Under the pieces are notes generated by a model that saw only the letters and a list, made by a program, of their open reading frames with translations, made no database searches and was not told the origin of the DNA. Position numbers and translations under genes: made by a program. A stretch of 64,000 nucleotides of DNA from Chrysophaeum taylorii (taxonomy: Eukaryota > Sar > Pelagophyceae > Pelagomonadales > Pelagomonadaceae): positions 62,001-126,000 of the forward strand of contig JAQMWT010000552.1 of the NCBI GenBank assembly GCA_029834535.1, given 5' to 3'. Positions within the stretch are counted from its first letter, which is position 1; each line of letters opens with the position of its first letter. Below are positions 8,653 to 17,911 of the stretch, one piece after another.

Positions 8653-11600
8653 ATGATGCGTCGGTTTTTTTTTCGACGACCGAGCACCAACAACAACGAG
8701 GAGGAAGATCTGGGCGCGGCGCTGCTGCCCGAAGAGGAATGCGAGGAGGAGGAGGAGGAGGGGCTTCCTCGCACGGCGCTGAAGGTGGTTGTGATTCGCG
8801 CCCGCAAGCTCAAGGCGATGGATCGGGCGGGGCTCCGCGGAGCAGCGTCGTCTGATCCATATGCGGTGTGCGGTGTTGAGGGCGAAGAGCGGCGCACGCG
8901 CGTGATCAAGCGCAGCCTGGAACCCGTGTGGCTCGAGAGGCTCGAGATTCCGGCGGACGACCCCTCGGCTAGCCTCGTTGTCGTCGTGAAGGATAGCGAC
9001 TACGCGTCGAGCGACGACGAGATCGGACGTTGCGAGATTCCGCTCGCGCATCTCAGCCACGGCGGCGCCGTACGCGCGTGGCACGCACTCGCTGGCGCAG
9101 GAGGCGAGATCGAGCTCTGCATTCGCTGGTGTCACAACCCCTCGTACGTCTACGACGTCCCGCGAGAGTTTTGGGGCGACGAGTCTTCTTCGACGGACAA
9201 CAACGAGCTCAGGGTCTTTCTGATTCGAATCAAGGGACGACTCGTCGTCGCCAAGGACCGCTTTGTTTCTGTGAGATACGCGGACCAAACCTTCAAATCA
9301 AAAAAGACAAATCCTACTATGATGGAAAAATTTGTTTTCGCGGCCGAGGACGCCAGACAAAAACTCGAAATCGTCGTCGCGGACGGGAACAACAATTTTT
9401 TTGTTGGCCGGTGCGCCATCGAGATCACGCGAAGAGGCCGCCACATTCTGGATCTCGCAACTGGGATCCGGGTCGAACTCGCGCTCTGCTGGGTCCGGAA
9501 TCCCGATCGGGTCGTCGACGTCGTCGGCGTGCCCGAGGTCGACGACGACGACGACGCGGTCGACGAGACGCCGAACGAACTGGTGGTCTGCGTCCTGCGC
9601 GCGAGACGCCTGCGTGCCATGGACACGAATATTTTGTTCGGCGGCAGCGCTTCGAGCGACCCGTACGTCGTCCTCGCGATCGACGACGACGACGACAGAA
9701 GAAGAACCACGACCGTAAAACGCGAGACCCTCGACCCGGTTTGGCAAGAGACGTTCGCGCTGCCGTGCGACGGCGAGGCTCTCGCGGTGACAGTCTTCGA
9801 TCACGACGACGCGAGCGCCGACGACTTGATCGGCCGCACGGTCCTGGAGACGCATCCTTTTCGGCGAAAACGCGTCAGGAACTGGGTCGAGCTCGAAGGA
9901 CGAAAGCCCGGCTGCTGCGGCGAGATCGAGATTGCTGCTCTCTGGCGCTACAACCCGGACCGCGTCCTCGAGCTCCCCGACAAGATGAGGATGGAGCACG
10001 AACAACAAGACCTGCCGAACGTGGTGCTCTGCGCGATCATCCGCGCGCGCGCGCCGCACGATTCCGACCGCGACGCCTATTGCCTCGCGTCGCTCGACGG
10101 CGAGGAACGCCGCAGCAAAAACACTACCGCCGCGAGGGTCTGGCTCGAGGTGCTGGAGCTGCCGTGCGAGCTACCGTCGTCGCGGCTCCTCCTTTCTCTA
10201 GTGGCGAAAAAAAGGTACGCTTCGAAGGACGAGGTTATCGGGTCGTGCGACGTCGAGATCGACGACTCGCTCCGGTACGCTCCCCGTCGAGAATGGCGGA
10301 AATTCGGCGAGAAGCGCGCGGTCGAGTTGGCCGTGCGGTGGGTGTACGAACCGAGCTACGTCGTGCCGGTGCCCGAGGCGGTGACGGACCCCGATCCCTC
10401 CAAACCCGGCAACGAACTCGTGGTCTGCGCGATCCGCTTTAAAAACAAGAAAGCTGCTGCTCAAAAGAAGAAGATGAAGGAGAACGCGTTCGACGTCGAG
10501 TTGAGATTCGGGACCTTCGAGCCGCAGCGAACAAACAAGCCCGGCGACATTCTAAGGTTTCCGCTCGACTACCTCGAGGGCGTCGAGCCCTTGACCCTCG
10601 CCCTCGTTGGCCGCCACGGGGAACCGCTCCGAGCAGAAATTTTTTTATCGGTCGCGACCCTCGTCGACCGCTTCGTCCAGCGCTCGTGGGTGACCTTATC
10701 TTCCTGGGCGATGATCGAGGTCGCAGTGCTGTGGGCGCACAATCCCGAGAGAGTGTGCCACCTCCCTCCACACATGGTGAATGAAGACGACGACATTTCG
10801 AAACCCCCCAACGCGTTGTGCGTCTGCCTCGTGCGCGGACGCGACCTCCCGCTCTCGAAAAAGACCGACCACTTTTGCTGCTGCGTCCTCCAAGTGCTCA
10901 ACGGCGCGGCCGGAAACGTCGTCGAGTACAAGAGTCGCGTGCACCGGAACACGGCAAACCCCGACTTCGGGTGCGAGTACTTCGAGTTTCCCGCCGAACA
11001 AGACGAGAAGCCCATCGAGTTCCGGGTCGAGCTACGCGACGCGTCGTCGTCGTCGTCGTCGTCGTCGATAGGCTCCTTCGAGCTCGTGCTGAGCCACAAG
11101 CACCACCGCGGCCAGACGTTTCGGTGTTGGCACGCCGCGGGCGCGTTTGCCAAGTTGGACGTGGCGATTTTGTGGCGGCACAACCCCGAATTTGCGTTGG
11201 CGACGCCCCAAATCATCGCGGCCGCCGAGCCGTTCCCGGATCTCCCGGCCAACCAACTCCGCGTTGGCGTGCTCCGAGCAAAAAACCTGGTCGAGGGCCG
11301 GCGCGTTTACGCAGCCGTAAGAGTCGGCGACGAGCGCGCCCAGACCTCGAAGAAAAAGAACACGAGGTACCCGATCTGGATGGAGGCGTTCAAGCTGCGA
11401 GTGCCCCCGAAGGACGCGCGCCGCTCGCTCGAGGTAGCCCTCCTAAACGCGGCCGACACCTTCGGCCCGCCCGTACCGCTCGGGCGCTTCGAACTTCCGC
11501 TCTCGAAACGCACATACCGAAGGCCGTACCGCGGGTGGCACGAGCTACGAGGCGGCGGCGGCGGGCAGCAGGTCGAAATCGCCCTGCGGCTCGTCTTCGA

Positions 11601-12447
11601 CCCCGACGCCGAGGGCGTCGCGTACGATCCCCGGAAGCCCGAGGACATGCGGCGGCTCGCCGACGCCTGCGCGTCAGCGACGCGCGATGGCGACCTTAAG
11701 GCGCTCCGCGCGCTTCTGGACGCGGGCGCAACCTGCGCCCACGCGCGAATCGACGACGACCGGACGCCCGCGCACGACGCGGCGCGGCGCGACGGCGGCG
11801 ACATCCTGCTCGAGCTCCTCAAAGACCTGCGGGTGGACGTCGCGCGACCGGATCGCTCCGGCACGACGCCGGCGCACGTCGCCGCCGCCGCCGACAAACC
11901 GGTTATTCTCAAGCAGCTCGCCGTGCTGGGCGCCGACCTCGACGCGCCCGACAACCACGGAAAGCGTCCGGCGCACGTCGCCTGCGCCGCCGGCGCCGTC
12001 AAGGCAATCGAAGTATTGTTGGCCCTCGGAGTCTCCTTCGACCGCCAGACCTGGAACGGTCGCTATCCCGCCCACTACGCGGCCGAGCACGGTCGCGTCG
12101 CGACGCTCGACTTCCTAGCCCTCCGCGGCCTCGACGTCGACGCGCCCGGCTCGGACTTTGGGAACCGCACGCCACTCCACGTCGCCGCCGCGGCCGGCTC
12201 CATCGCCGCCGTCCAAAAGCTCGTGACCCTCGGGGCAAATGTCGAGACCCGCGACACGATGGGCCACACGCCCGCCCACCACGCCGCTTTTCACGGCCGC
12301 GAGCCCGCCCTCGACCTCCTCGTCGCCAACGGCGCGGACGACGCACTCCCCGACCCTGACGGCAAGACCCCCCAAACGCTCCTGCGGGAGTCGCTGCCGC
12401 CTCCGACGAGTGAGAGGAGGAGGAGAAGGACTCCTCTTCGCATTTGA
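8653..12447 (+). CDS. Seven C2-like domains followed by ankyrin repeats, 1264-residue protein
   Basis: The ATG at 8653 follows an A/T-rich spacer. After an acidic N-terminus come seven tandem C2-like units, each opening with a strand such as ELVVCVLRARRLRAMD. They start near residues 43, 180, 308, 455, 590, 718 and 865. Units 1 and 3 keep the Asp-rich calcium loops (SSDPYAV, SSDPYVV, DHDDASADD); the others are degenerate. Each unit ends in a linker of the form xWxxNPxxV (for example CIRWCHNPSYV near 162, LWRYNPDRV near 434, LWAHNPERV near 696). About eight ankyrin repeats occupy residues 1010-1250 (TPAHVAA, TPLHVAAAAGS). C2 domains usually bind phospholipid in a calcium-dependent way, so a membrane-associated scaffold is likely. 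I know no protein with this exact architecture. Confidence 0.85.
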   Translation: MMRRFFFRRPSTNNNEEEDLGAALLPEEECEEEEEEGLPRTALKVVVIRARKLKAMDRAGLRGAASSDPYAVCGVEGEERRTRVIKRSLEPVWLERLEIPADDPSASLVVVVKDSDYASSDDEIGRCEIPLAHLSHGGAVRAWHALAGAGGEIELCIRWCHNPSYVYDVPREFWGDESSSTDNNELRVFLIRIKGRLVVAKDRFVSVRYADQTFKSKKTNPTMMEKFVFAAEDARQKLEIVVADGNNNFFVGRCAIEITRRGRHILDLATGIRVELALCWVRNPDRVVDVVGVPEVDDDDDAVDETPNELVVCVLRARRLRAMDTNILFGGSASSDPYVVLAIDDDDDRRRTTTVKRETLDPVWQETFALPCDGEALAVTVFDHDDASADDLIGRTVLETHPFRRKRVRNWVELEGRKPGCCGEIEIAALWRYNPDRVLELPDKMRMEHEQQDLPNVVLCAIIRARAPHDSDRDAYCLASLDGEERRSKNTTAARVWLEVLELPCELPSSRLLLSLVAKKRYASKDEVIGSCDVEIDDSLRYAPRREWRKFGEKRAVELAVRWVYEPSYVVPVPEAVTDPDPSKPGNELVVCAIRFKNKKAAAQKKKMKENAFDVELRFGTFEPQRTNKPGDILRFPLDYLEGVEPLTLALVGRHGEPLRAEIFLSVATLVDRFVQRSWVTLSSWAMIEVAVLWAHNPERVCHLPPHMVNEDDDISKPPNALCVCLVRGRDLPLSKKTDHFCCCVLQVLNGAAGNVVEYKSRVHRNTANPDFGCEYFEFPAEQDEKPIEFRVELRDASSSSSSSSIGSFELVLSHKHHRGQTFRCWHAAGAFAKLDVAILWRHNPEFALATPQIIAAAEPFPDLPANQLRVGVLRAKNLVEGRRVYAAVRVGDERAQTSKKKNTRYPIWMEAFKLRVPPKDARRSLEVALLNAADTFGPPVPLGRFELPLSKRTYRRPYRGWHELRGGGGGQQVEIALRLVFDPDAEGVAYDPRKPEDMRRLADACASATRDGDLKALRALLDAGATCAHARIDDDRTPAHDAARRDGGDILLELLKDLRVDVARPDRSGTTPAHVAAAADKPVILKQLAVLGADLDAPDNHGKRPAHVACAAGAVKAIEVLLALGVSFDRQTWNGRYPAHYAAEHGRVATLDFLALRGLDVDAPGSDFGNRTPLHVAAAAGSIAAVQKLVTLGANVETRDTMGHTPAHHAAFHGREPALDLLVANGADDALPDPDGKTPQTLLRESLPPPTSERRRRRTPLRI

Positions 12448-12732
12448 TGATGATGGAATGGAATGGAATGGATATTATTATTATTATTATTATTCCCGTC
12501 GACGACGACGACGACGACGACGTCCGAAAGCAAAATGAGAATAGACAAAAAAAAATCTCGTCGTCGGGAGAGACAAACAACAACAAATAGTCGGCGAATG
12601 CGCAGTAGCAGCCTCGAAGACGATAAAATATGCGTGCCCTCTCAAGGGGGTTGTGACGCCAGACTAAATAATAATTGAGTCCGTCGCTGTCGCCGGAAAA
12701 AAAAAAAAAAGTCGAAGCGAGCGCTTTTAAGG
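12448..12732. repeat. Intergenic region with (TTA)n and (GAC)n microsatellites
   Basis: Contains a GGAAT-type run (about 12455-12472), a TTA run (about 12473-12495), a GAC run (about 12497-12521) and an A13 tract near 12698. It lies between the 3' ends of two convergent genes. No gene is seen. Confidence 0.7.
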
Positions 12733-13602
12733 TCAGGAAGCGTAGTCGTTGTTGTTCGGAGCGCGGGGATGTGGTCTATTGTGGTGTTGGTCGTCGATGG
12801 CGTTGAGATGGCCCTGGCGAACGAGAAGCCGAACCGCGACCTTGACGTCGTGGGGCGTGAGGTTGTAGAGGGTAGCGAGGTCGTCGACGACGCGCTGGAT
12901 GTGGATGCCGTCGGGGTAACCGGCGGCGTCGCAGTTTGCCTCGTAGTAGGCAAGGGTTTTGCGTATGGCGAAACTGGGTTCTTCGATCGCGGCCGTAGGG
13001 CCGAGGTGCTTGTATTGAAGAAAGGCCAGAACGTCGGTGAAACGCTTGTAGCGATTAGCGTGGTAGTCGGATATGAGGGAGGAGGCTACGCCTAGGTCCG
13101 AGGGAGGGGGTCCCGAGCGTTCCCAGTCGACGTCGACCGAGGCGCCAAACCCAAAGACGAGGCCAGCGACCACAAAGGCAGCGACCGGGATCTCGAGCAG
13201 CGGGGGATCGTCGTCCGGAACTTTGACCCAATGGTGGCCGTTCGCGTCGACGACGTGGGTCGAGGCCATGGGGGTCGAGAGCAAGACCTTGAGGTACTGG
13301 CTCTCGAGAGCCGTTGGCAGTCTGAGATCCCACAACACGCGATGGGCTTCGAAGACAACGAGAAAGCCGTGCTCTACCTCGATCCCAGCGTCCCTGCTGA
13401 CGGTGCAAGATCGGACCTTGGAATATCCGCTTTCCATCACGCGCGTGTACTGCCCGACTTGGAGCTCGATTGGGCTCCGCCGCATCTTCTTCTGGACAGT
13501 CGCCTCCTCCTCATCCACACCTGGCTCTTCCTCGATGCTCATCGGGAAAACCGTCCGACCCCCAACGGAACGTGAGCCGGATCTTTTCGTTTTGAAAACC
13601 AT
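12733..13602 (-). CDS. Uncharacterised protein with a C-terminal winged-helix resembling RPA2
   Basis: 289 residues from an ATG at 13602. Residues about 225-270 (GIHIQRVVDDLATLYNLTPH, then RLLVRQGHLNAIDDQHH) resemble the winged helix at the C-terminus of replication protein A 32-kDa subunits, including the GH-x5-DD end. Upstream I cannot recognise the RPA2 OB fold with confidence. The middle (VLLSTPMASTHVV, VAAFVVAGLVFGFGA) is hydrophobic and unlike RPA2. Either a very divergent RPA2-type protein or an unrelated protein with a winged helix is possible. Its start is 17 bp from the start of the divergent small gene, so they must share a promoter. Confidence 0.5.
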   Translation of the reverse strand: MVFKTKRSGSRSVGGRTVFPMSIEEEPGVDEEEATVQKKMRRSPIELQVGQYTRVMESGYSKVRSCTVSRDAGIEVEHGFLVVFEAHRVLWDLRLPTALESQYLKVLLSTPMASTHVVDANGHHWVKVPDDDPPLLEIPVAAFVVAGLVFGFGASVDVDWERSGPPPSDLGVASSLISDYHANRYKRFTDVLAFLQYKHLGPTAAIEEPSFAIRKTLAYYEANCDAAGYPDGIHIQRVVDDLATLYNLTPHDVKVAVRLLVRQGHLNAIDDQHHNRPHPRAPNNNDYAS

Positions 13603-13619
13603 CCGCCGTCGTCGTTATT

Positions 13620-13976
13620 ATGACGCGGCTCACGTCCGAGCACGCGCCCCCGATCCAGAAGCGGACCCCGCGCGTCGCGCGGAAGAGCTGCAAGAAGAAC
13701 AACAAGGAGAACGACTCGCCTCTCCCGGAGAAAAAAAAAGTGTTCCCCACGTCGAAGGACAACGAGCCCCTTACAAACGCGTACACGGCCTATCTCCAGC
13801 TCCAGGACGCCGAAGACCGCTACGAGCGCCTCTCGGGCTTGTGCCAAGCGGAAGTCGTCTTCGACGAGCACTGCACGGCCACCACCTGTTGGGGCCCCGA
13901 GGACCACGAATACGACGACGACGAGGGGCCAACGTGCGCCTCCGACCTCGGCTTTGCCTCGTGCGCCATTCAGTGA
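13620..13976 (+). CDS. Small acidic protein with a KEN box, 118 residues
   Basis: ATG at 13620, stop at 13976, ending just before an AGA-rich run. The N-terminal third is basic (QKRTPRVARKSCKKNNKEND) and contains a KEN motif followed by DSPLP, the usual setting of an APC/C degradation signal. Next comes a predicted helix (NAYTAYLQLQDAEDRYERLSG). The C-terminal half is acidic and Cys-containing (EHCTATTCWGPEDHEYDDDE). No family is recognised. Securin- or sororin-like cell-cycle regulators share such a layout, but similarity beyond the motif is not visible. Head-to-head with the winged-helix gene, whose possible RPA relation would also suit S-phase expression; this is inference. Confidence 0.5.
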   Translation: MTRLTSEHAPPIQKRTPRVARKSCKKNNKENDSPLPEKKKVFPTSKDNEPLTNAYTAYLQLQDAEDRYERLSGLCQAEVVFDEHCTATTCWGPEDHEYDDDEGPTCASDLGFASCAIQ

Positions 13977-14001
13977 AGAAGAAGAAGAAGAAGAAGAACT
14001 T

Positions 14002-14916
14002 TTATGTTGTTGTTATTGCCCTGTACACCACTTTACCACCACCAATATCGGCGGCGTGCGCGGGGATTCTTGCGTAGACGGTCAGCTCGGCGACGTCCTC
14101 TCCCCCAACCTGGAACACCAAAGCCCCGCCATCCGTATACGATGTCGTCGCCCATCCTCTTGGCAGCACTGGGGCGGCGAGCCGGGTCACGTCGGTCCAC
14201 TTTCCCTCGACGAAGGAAAAGTGACGGTCGGCGTCCAGGGCGTAGAGGAGAACGCCGTCGGCGACGAGGCCGTGGCGCGCGAGCGGAGGGCCTCCGTCGG
14301 CGAGGCGCGTCCAGCGCGCGGACCTCGCATCGAAGACCCACGTGTCGTCGAGCACGAGGTCCCCCGCAACACCGCCGTGCACGTAGAGTAGGCCGTCGAT
14401 TTGCGCAAACGGCGAGCTTGATCTCGGCGAAGGCCCCGTCGGCAGCGCGCGCCACTCGCGGGTCGTCGCGTTAAAGGCCGAGAGGTCGCCGCGGACGCCG
14501 TCGTCGGCGACCCCGCCGAAGACGAAGAGCGTCGTGATAAATCCGGCGACGCTCGCGGCCGATCTCGGCGCCGGCGCGTCCCCGGTCGCGACCAGTTCGC
14601 CCGACCACCGCGATCCGTCGAAGACGTGCAGATCGTTCCGAACGGTCTCGCTCTCGCCCCCAAACACGTACAGCAGCGAGCCCATCCCGGCCGCCCCCGC
14701 GAGCCGCCGTGCCGACGGCCCGTCCTCGCACCACGACAATTCCCCGGACCATTCGCCGCGTTCTATATCGTAGTAGTGCAGGTCAGAGGCGAGACCCGTC
14801 GCCGTGCGTCCGCCGAACACGTACAGCCGCGACCCAACCACCGCCGCTGCGTGTTCCGAGCGCGCGGCGGGCGGGGTTCCCACCGCGGCCCTTGCTAACA
14901 AAGGTATCCATTGCAT
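14002..14916 (-). CDS. Kelch-repeat beta-propeller protein
   Basis: The first ATG in frame is at 14916 (MQWIPLLARAAVG), giving 304 residues. Five to six Kelch repeats follow, each with the LYVFGG or related strand and a conserved Trp: RLYVFGGRTATG with EWSGELSW, LLYVFGGESETV with RWSGEL, TLFVFGGVADDG with EWRALP, LLYVHGGVAGD with RWTRLA, and a final LVFQVGGEDVAEL. Six blades would make one closed propeller. Such modules bind proteins or substrates; no BTB, F-box or enzymatic domain is attached, so the partner is unknown. The N-terminus is weakly hydrophobic and might be a short signal. Confidence 0.8.
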   Translation of the reverse strand: MQWIPLLARAAVGTPPAARSEHAAAVVGSRLYVFGGRTATGLASDLHYYDIERGEWSGELSWCEDGPSARRLAGAAGMGSLLYVFGGESETVRNDLHVFDGSRWSGELVATGDAPAPRSAASVAGFITTLFVFGGVADDGVRGDLSAFNATTREWRALPTGPSPRSSSPFAQIDGLLYVHGGVAGDLVLDDTWVFDARSARWTRLADGGPPLARHGLVADGVLLYALDADRHFSFVEGKWTDVTRLAAPVLPRGWATTSYTDGGALVFQVGGEDVAELTVYARIPAHAADIGGGKVVYRAITTT

Positions 14917-15071
14917 TATTCTTCGTGGCGTTGGAACCAACCTAACGGACCGAAACCAGGATTCGAAGAGTTACAATAATAAATGAATAAATAAATAAAT
15001 AAATAACTGGGGAGGGACGGACGGACGGACGCCTTGAAAAAAAGGGGCGCAGGAACGAACGAGAGACTTGT

Positions 15072-15196
15072 CGCTCGCGACTCGTTGCACTCGCGACTCG
15101 CGACTCGTTGCACTCGCGACTCGCGACTCGTTGCACTCGCGACTCGTTGCACTCGCGACTCGCGACTCGTTGCACTCGCGACTCGTTGCACTCGCA
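15072..15196. repeat. Minisatellite of CGACTCG / CGACTCGTTGCACTCG units
   Basis: About 125 bp of alternating 8-bp (GCGACTCG-like) and 16-bp (adding TTGCACTC) units form a perfect-looking tandem array. It lies upstream of the Kelch gene and downstream of the USP5 gene. Units abut without unique spacers, so it is not a CRISPR array. Confidence 0.9.
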
Positions 15197-15310
15197 TCAT
15201 CTTTCTGGAGGAGGAGGAGGAGGAGGAGTGGGGAGGCAACGACACCGAATGAATGGCGGGCGGACGGGAGGGAGGGGTATATAGGGTGGCGACTCATCAG
15301 AAGAGAAAAA

Positions 15311-17821
15311 TCACGGCGCCTTTTCGGTGGTGGTGGTGGTGGTGGTATCGGCGCGCTTGTAGAGGTAGAGGTAGCCGAGGTTGAGGGGGGGCTTGTGGGA
15401 CCTGGCGACTTTTTCGTCGTCAAAGATGAAGAAAGCGCCGTCGTCGTCCTTTTTGATGTGCGCGACGTAGTGGCCCGCGGAGGTGGATTTGCCTATGTGG
15501 CTGACAAAGCCGAGGAGGTTGTAGGAGGGGGGTCCGTCGTCGAAGTCGTCGGGTTTGAGGGCGGCGGGGGTGGGGGCGGGGCGTTGGTCGAGGACCGCGT
15601 CGCAGGCTCGGTCGAGGTCGTCGAGGTGCGAGAATATCCAGTCGGCGGCGCGCTCCTTGCTGCCGTCGCAAGCGCGGAGCGCGGCGTCGGCCTGGCGGGA
15701 GGTAAAGCCGAGGGCGGAGAGTTCGGCGACCGCGGCGGGATCCTGCGTGGTGGGCTGGAGCTGGAGTGGCGCGGAAAAGTCGGCGTCGGTGGAGTGCGTG
15801 AGGACCCACTCCATCGCGGCCTCGGGACCGGCGTTGTTCGTCGCGAGGCAAGCTCGGCGACAGCCGTTTTCGTCGAAACCCATCGAAAGGAGCTGCGCCA
15901 GGATGGCTTCGTCGGGGACGGCAGAAGGTCCCACCGCCACGGAAGTCTCGTCGTCGTCGTCGTCGGGGAGGAGGCCCTCGTCGCGGGGCGGGGCTTTTAA
16001 GGCGTCGAGGTCTAGGGTCTCGGGAACGCGGACCTCGACCCGGAGTTTTTTTGGTTCCCAGGTCCGATCGTCGACGTAGTAGCGCGAGAGTTTGAGGAGG
16101 AGGTAGGGGGGGGCTGTGGCGAGGCGGACGCGGCGGACCGCCGTGCCGCGGGCTTTGGTCGCCGACGAATAGAAGTCTTCCACCACGCCGTCGGACGCCC
16201 ACGCGGCCAGACAGGCGGCGAGGTCGATCGATTTCGCGGGGGAAGCGTCGTCGGCGACCTTCGTGCGCTTGGACTCGCGCTCGTCGTCGTCGGCGGGAAC
16301 CGGGAGGTCGAGGCAGAGGGAGGACGAAACCTTGTATCTCGAGAGGCGCGAGGCCGCGCACTGCGTGCGTTCCTCGACGGCAAACGCGAAGAGATCGGTC
16401 GTCGGTCGATCGTCCGTAAGACGCTCGGCGCGCGCGAGGACGTCGAGGAACCAGGCAAGATACTCGGCCGCGTCCTGCTGGCGGCCCGTCGAAAACTCGG
16501 CGTGGTTCTTTCCGAAGAGACGCTTCAGGGAACGCGGCGCGACCACCGCCGCCTTGGCGGCCGTCGCGTCGGCCTCGCTCAGGAGAGACGGCGGCTTTTT
16601 TTTTTCGTCGTCGTCGTCTCGGAGTAAAACTCTTTCGCGGTCGAGATAGGCTCGAGGCTTGGCGTAGGTCGCCGACCGCAGAGCCGACACGACCTTGGCC
16701 GTCTGCAGGACCGCGTCGTTCTCGGGGTTGTGGTTCTGGTGTCGCGGCGGCCGAACGTTTTCGTATTTGGCTCCGATTTCGGGCACGGACGCGAGGAGTT
16801 GGAGAACAGAGTTCATGTAACACGAGTTTCCGAGATTGACGAGGCCGATCTTGCCGGGTTCGCTCACGGGGACCAGCTTCTCGCCCGCTTCGGCTATGGC
16901 CGACCACTCGAATTTCGCGTTCGCGTCGACCTCGAGCTCGGAGGTCGTCTTGGTCGTTTTTTCGAGAGAACCCGGCTCTATCCCAAAGTGGGCGAGATGC
17001 TTCTTGAGCTCGGGGTCCTCGACGCGGCAGTCTTCGTCGGGAGCGTACGAAAACACCTCGGCACCCGCCGCCGATATGGTCCCGAGCTTGACGACGAGCG
17101 GGTACTCGCGGCCCGTCGCCTCGAAGTGGAGGAGCGCGCCGTTCGAACCCTTCGGACCCCCGAACTGCGACTGGTCCCGCCCGCCCCCCACGTACCCCGT
17201 CGACAGGTTCAACCACAAGTTTTCGGTGTCCCCCGAGGCCTCGCATCGCCACGTCGACGGGTCGGCCGATAGATGCCGAGGGTTGGGCGTCTGCCAGAGG
17301 TCCGTCGCGTACTTGCTCGGCTTAATCTCGTCCTCGAGGGCCCACGCGGCTACCGAATTTTCGGGACCCCCGCTTCCCGCGTGGTCCAGCACCGACCGCA
17401 CCACCATTCGTACCAACTCGGGGACATCCTCGTACGAAACCATCTCGACCCCTCCGTCGCGCGACGACGACCAGACCGCGACGCTTTCCGTCTTCGCGGT
17501 TTCGTACTGCTCCTCCTCGGTCGGAAACCCCCCCTCCACGCCCACGCCCAGCCGCGTCTTCTCCTCCTCTTCTGAACTCTTGGTGATTTTTTTCGGGACG
17601 CGCCGCCACTTGTGGTGAGCGTAGACTACTACGCCACCGCCCTGCGCCTTGGCGTCAGTCTCGACCCACGCGCGCCCGACCCCCCGGAAGGTCCGCAGAT
17701 TCACGAACAACCCCCCCTCCGAGTACGGCGAGTCGAACGAGTACGCGCACTCGTCGTTCACGACATGGTCATGGGCCGTCGCCTGCCGAAGCCCACCCAT
17801 CGCCGACCGAATGCGCTCCAT
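15311..17821 (-). CDS. USP5: Ubiquitin carboxyl-terminal hydrolase 5/13 (isopeptidase T)
   Basis: The frame stays open farther upstream, but the ATG at 17821 (MERIRSAMGGLRQ) gives 836 residues, close to human USP5 (about 858); the extra upstream stretch is antisense to the next gene. Order of parts: N-terminal variant ZnF, ZnF-UBP (about 185-290: WRCEASGDTENLWLNLSTG, HFGIE), Cys box GLVNLGNSCYMNSVLQLL (catalytic Cys near 333), two UBA domains (about 637-680 and 700-745: LLSMGFDENGCRRACLATNN, LSALGFTSRQADAALRA), and His box GKSTSAGHYVAHIKK near 783. USP5 disassembles free ubiquitin chains from the proximal end in cytosol and nucleus. Oddity: the ZnF-UBP has lost most zinc ligands. C-x2-C reads CEAS, LCGR reads GGGR, NHAVEH reads NGALLH. 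Confidence 0.93.
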   Translation of the reverse strand: MERIRSAMGGLRQATAHDHVVNDECAYSFDSPYSEGGLFVNLRTFRGVGRAWVETDAKAQGGGVVVYAHHKWRRVPKKITKSSEEEEKTRLGVGVEGGFPTEEEQYETAKTESVAVWSSSRDGGVEMVSYEDVPELVRMVVRSVLDHAGSGGPENSVAAWALEDEIKPSKYATDLWQTPNPRHLSADPSTWRCEASGDTENLWLNLSTGYVGGGRDQSQFGGPKGSNGALLHFEATGREYPLVVKLGTISAAGAEVFSYAPDEDCRVEDPELKKHLAHFGIEPGSLEKTTKTTSELEVDANAKFEWSAIAEAGEKLVPVSEPGKIGLVNLGNSCYMNSVLQLLASVPEIGAKYENVRPPRHQNHNPENDAVLQTAKVVSALRSATYAKPRAYLDRERVLLRDDDDEKKKPPSLLSEADATAAKAAVVAPRSLKRLFGKNHAEFSTGRQQDAAEYLAWFLDVLARAERLTDDRPTTDLFAFAVEERTQCAASRLSRYKVSSSLCLDLPVPADDDERESKRTKVADDASPAKSIDLAACLAAWASDGVVEDFYSSATKARGTAVRRVRLATAPPYLLLKLSRYYVDDRTWEPKKLRVEVRVPETLDLDALKAPPRDEGLLPDDDDDETSVAVGPSAVPDEAILAQLLSMGFDENGCRRACLATNNAGPEAAMEWVLTHSTDADFSAPLQLQPTTQDPAAVAELSALGFTSRQADAALRACDGSKERAADWIFSHLDDLDRACDAVLDQRPAPTPAALKPDDFDDGPPSYNLLGFVSHIGKSTSAGHYVAHIKKDDDGAFFIFDDEKVARSHKPPLNLGYLYLYKRADTTTTTTTEKAP

Positions 17822-17911
17822 TGTTCTTCTTGCTTCCGTTACGTTTTTGTTTCCAACGGACACACAGAGACACCCATCGACCGACCGTGTGGCGAAACTA
17901 ATAATAAATAA

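Noticed and set aside
12733-13602. Firm assignment as RPA2
   Set aside because: Only the C-terminal winged helix resembles RPA2; the OB fold is not recognisable, so the protein is left as uncharacterised.
15072-15196. CRISPR-like array
   Set aside because: Tandem units touch each other with no unique spacers and the genome is eukaryotic; this is a minisatellite.
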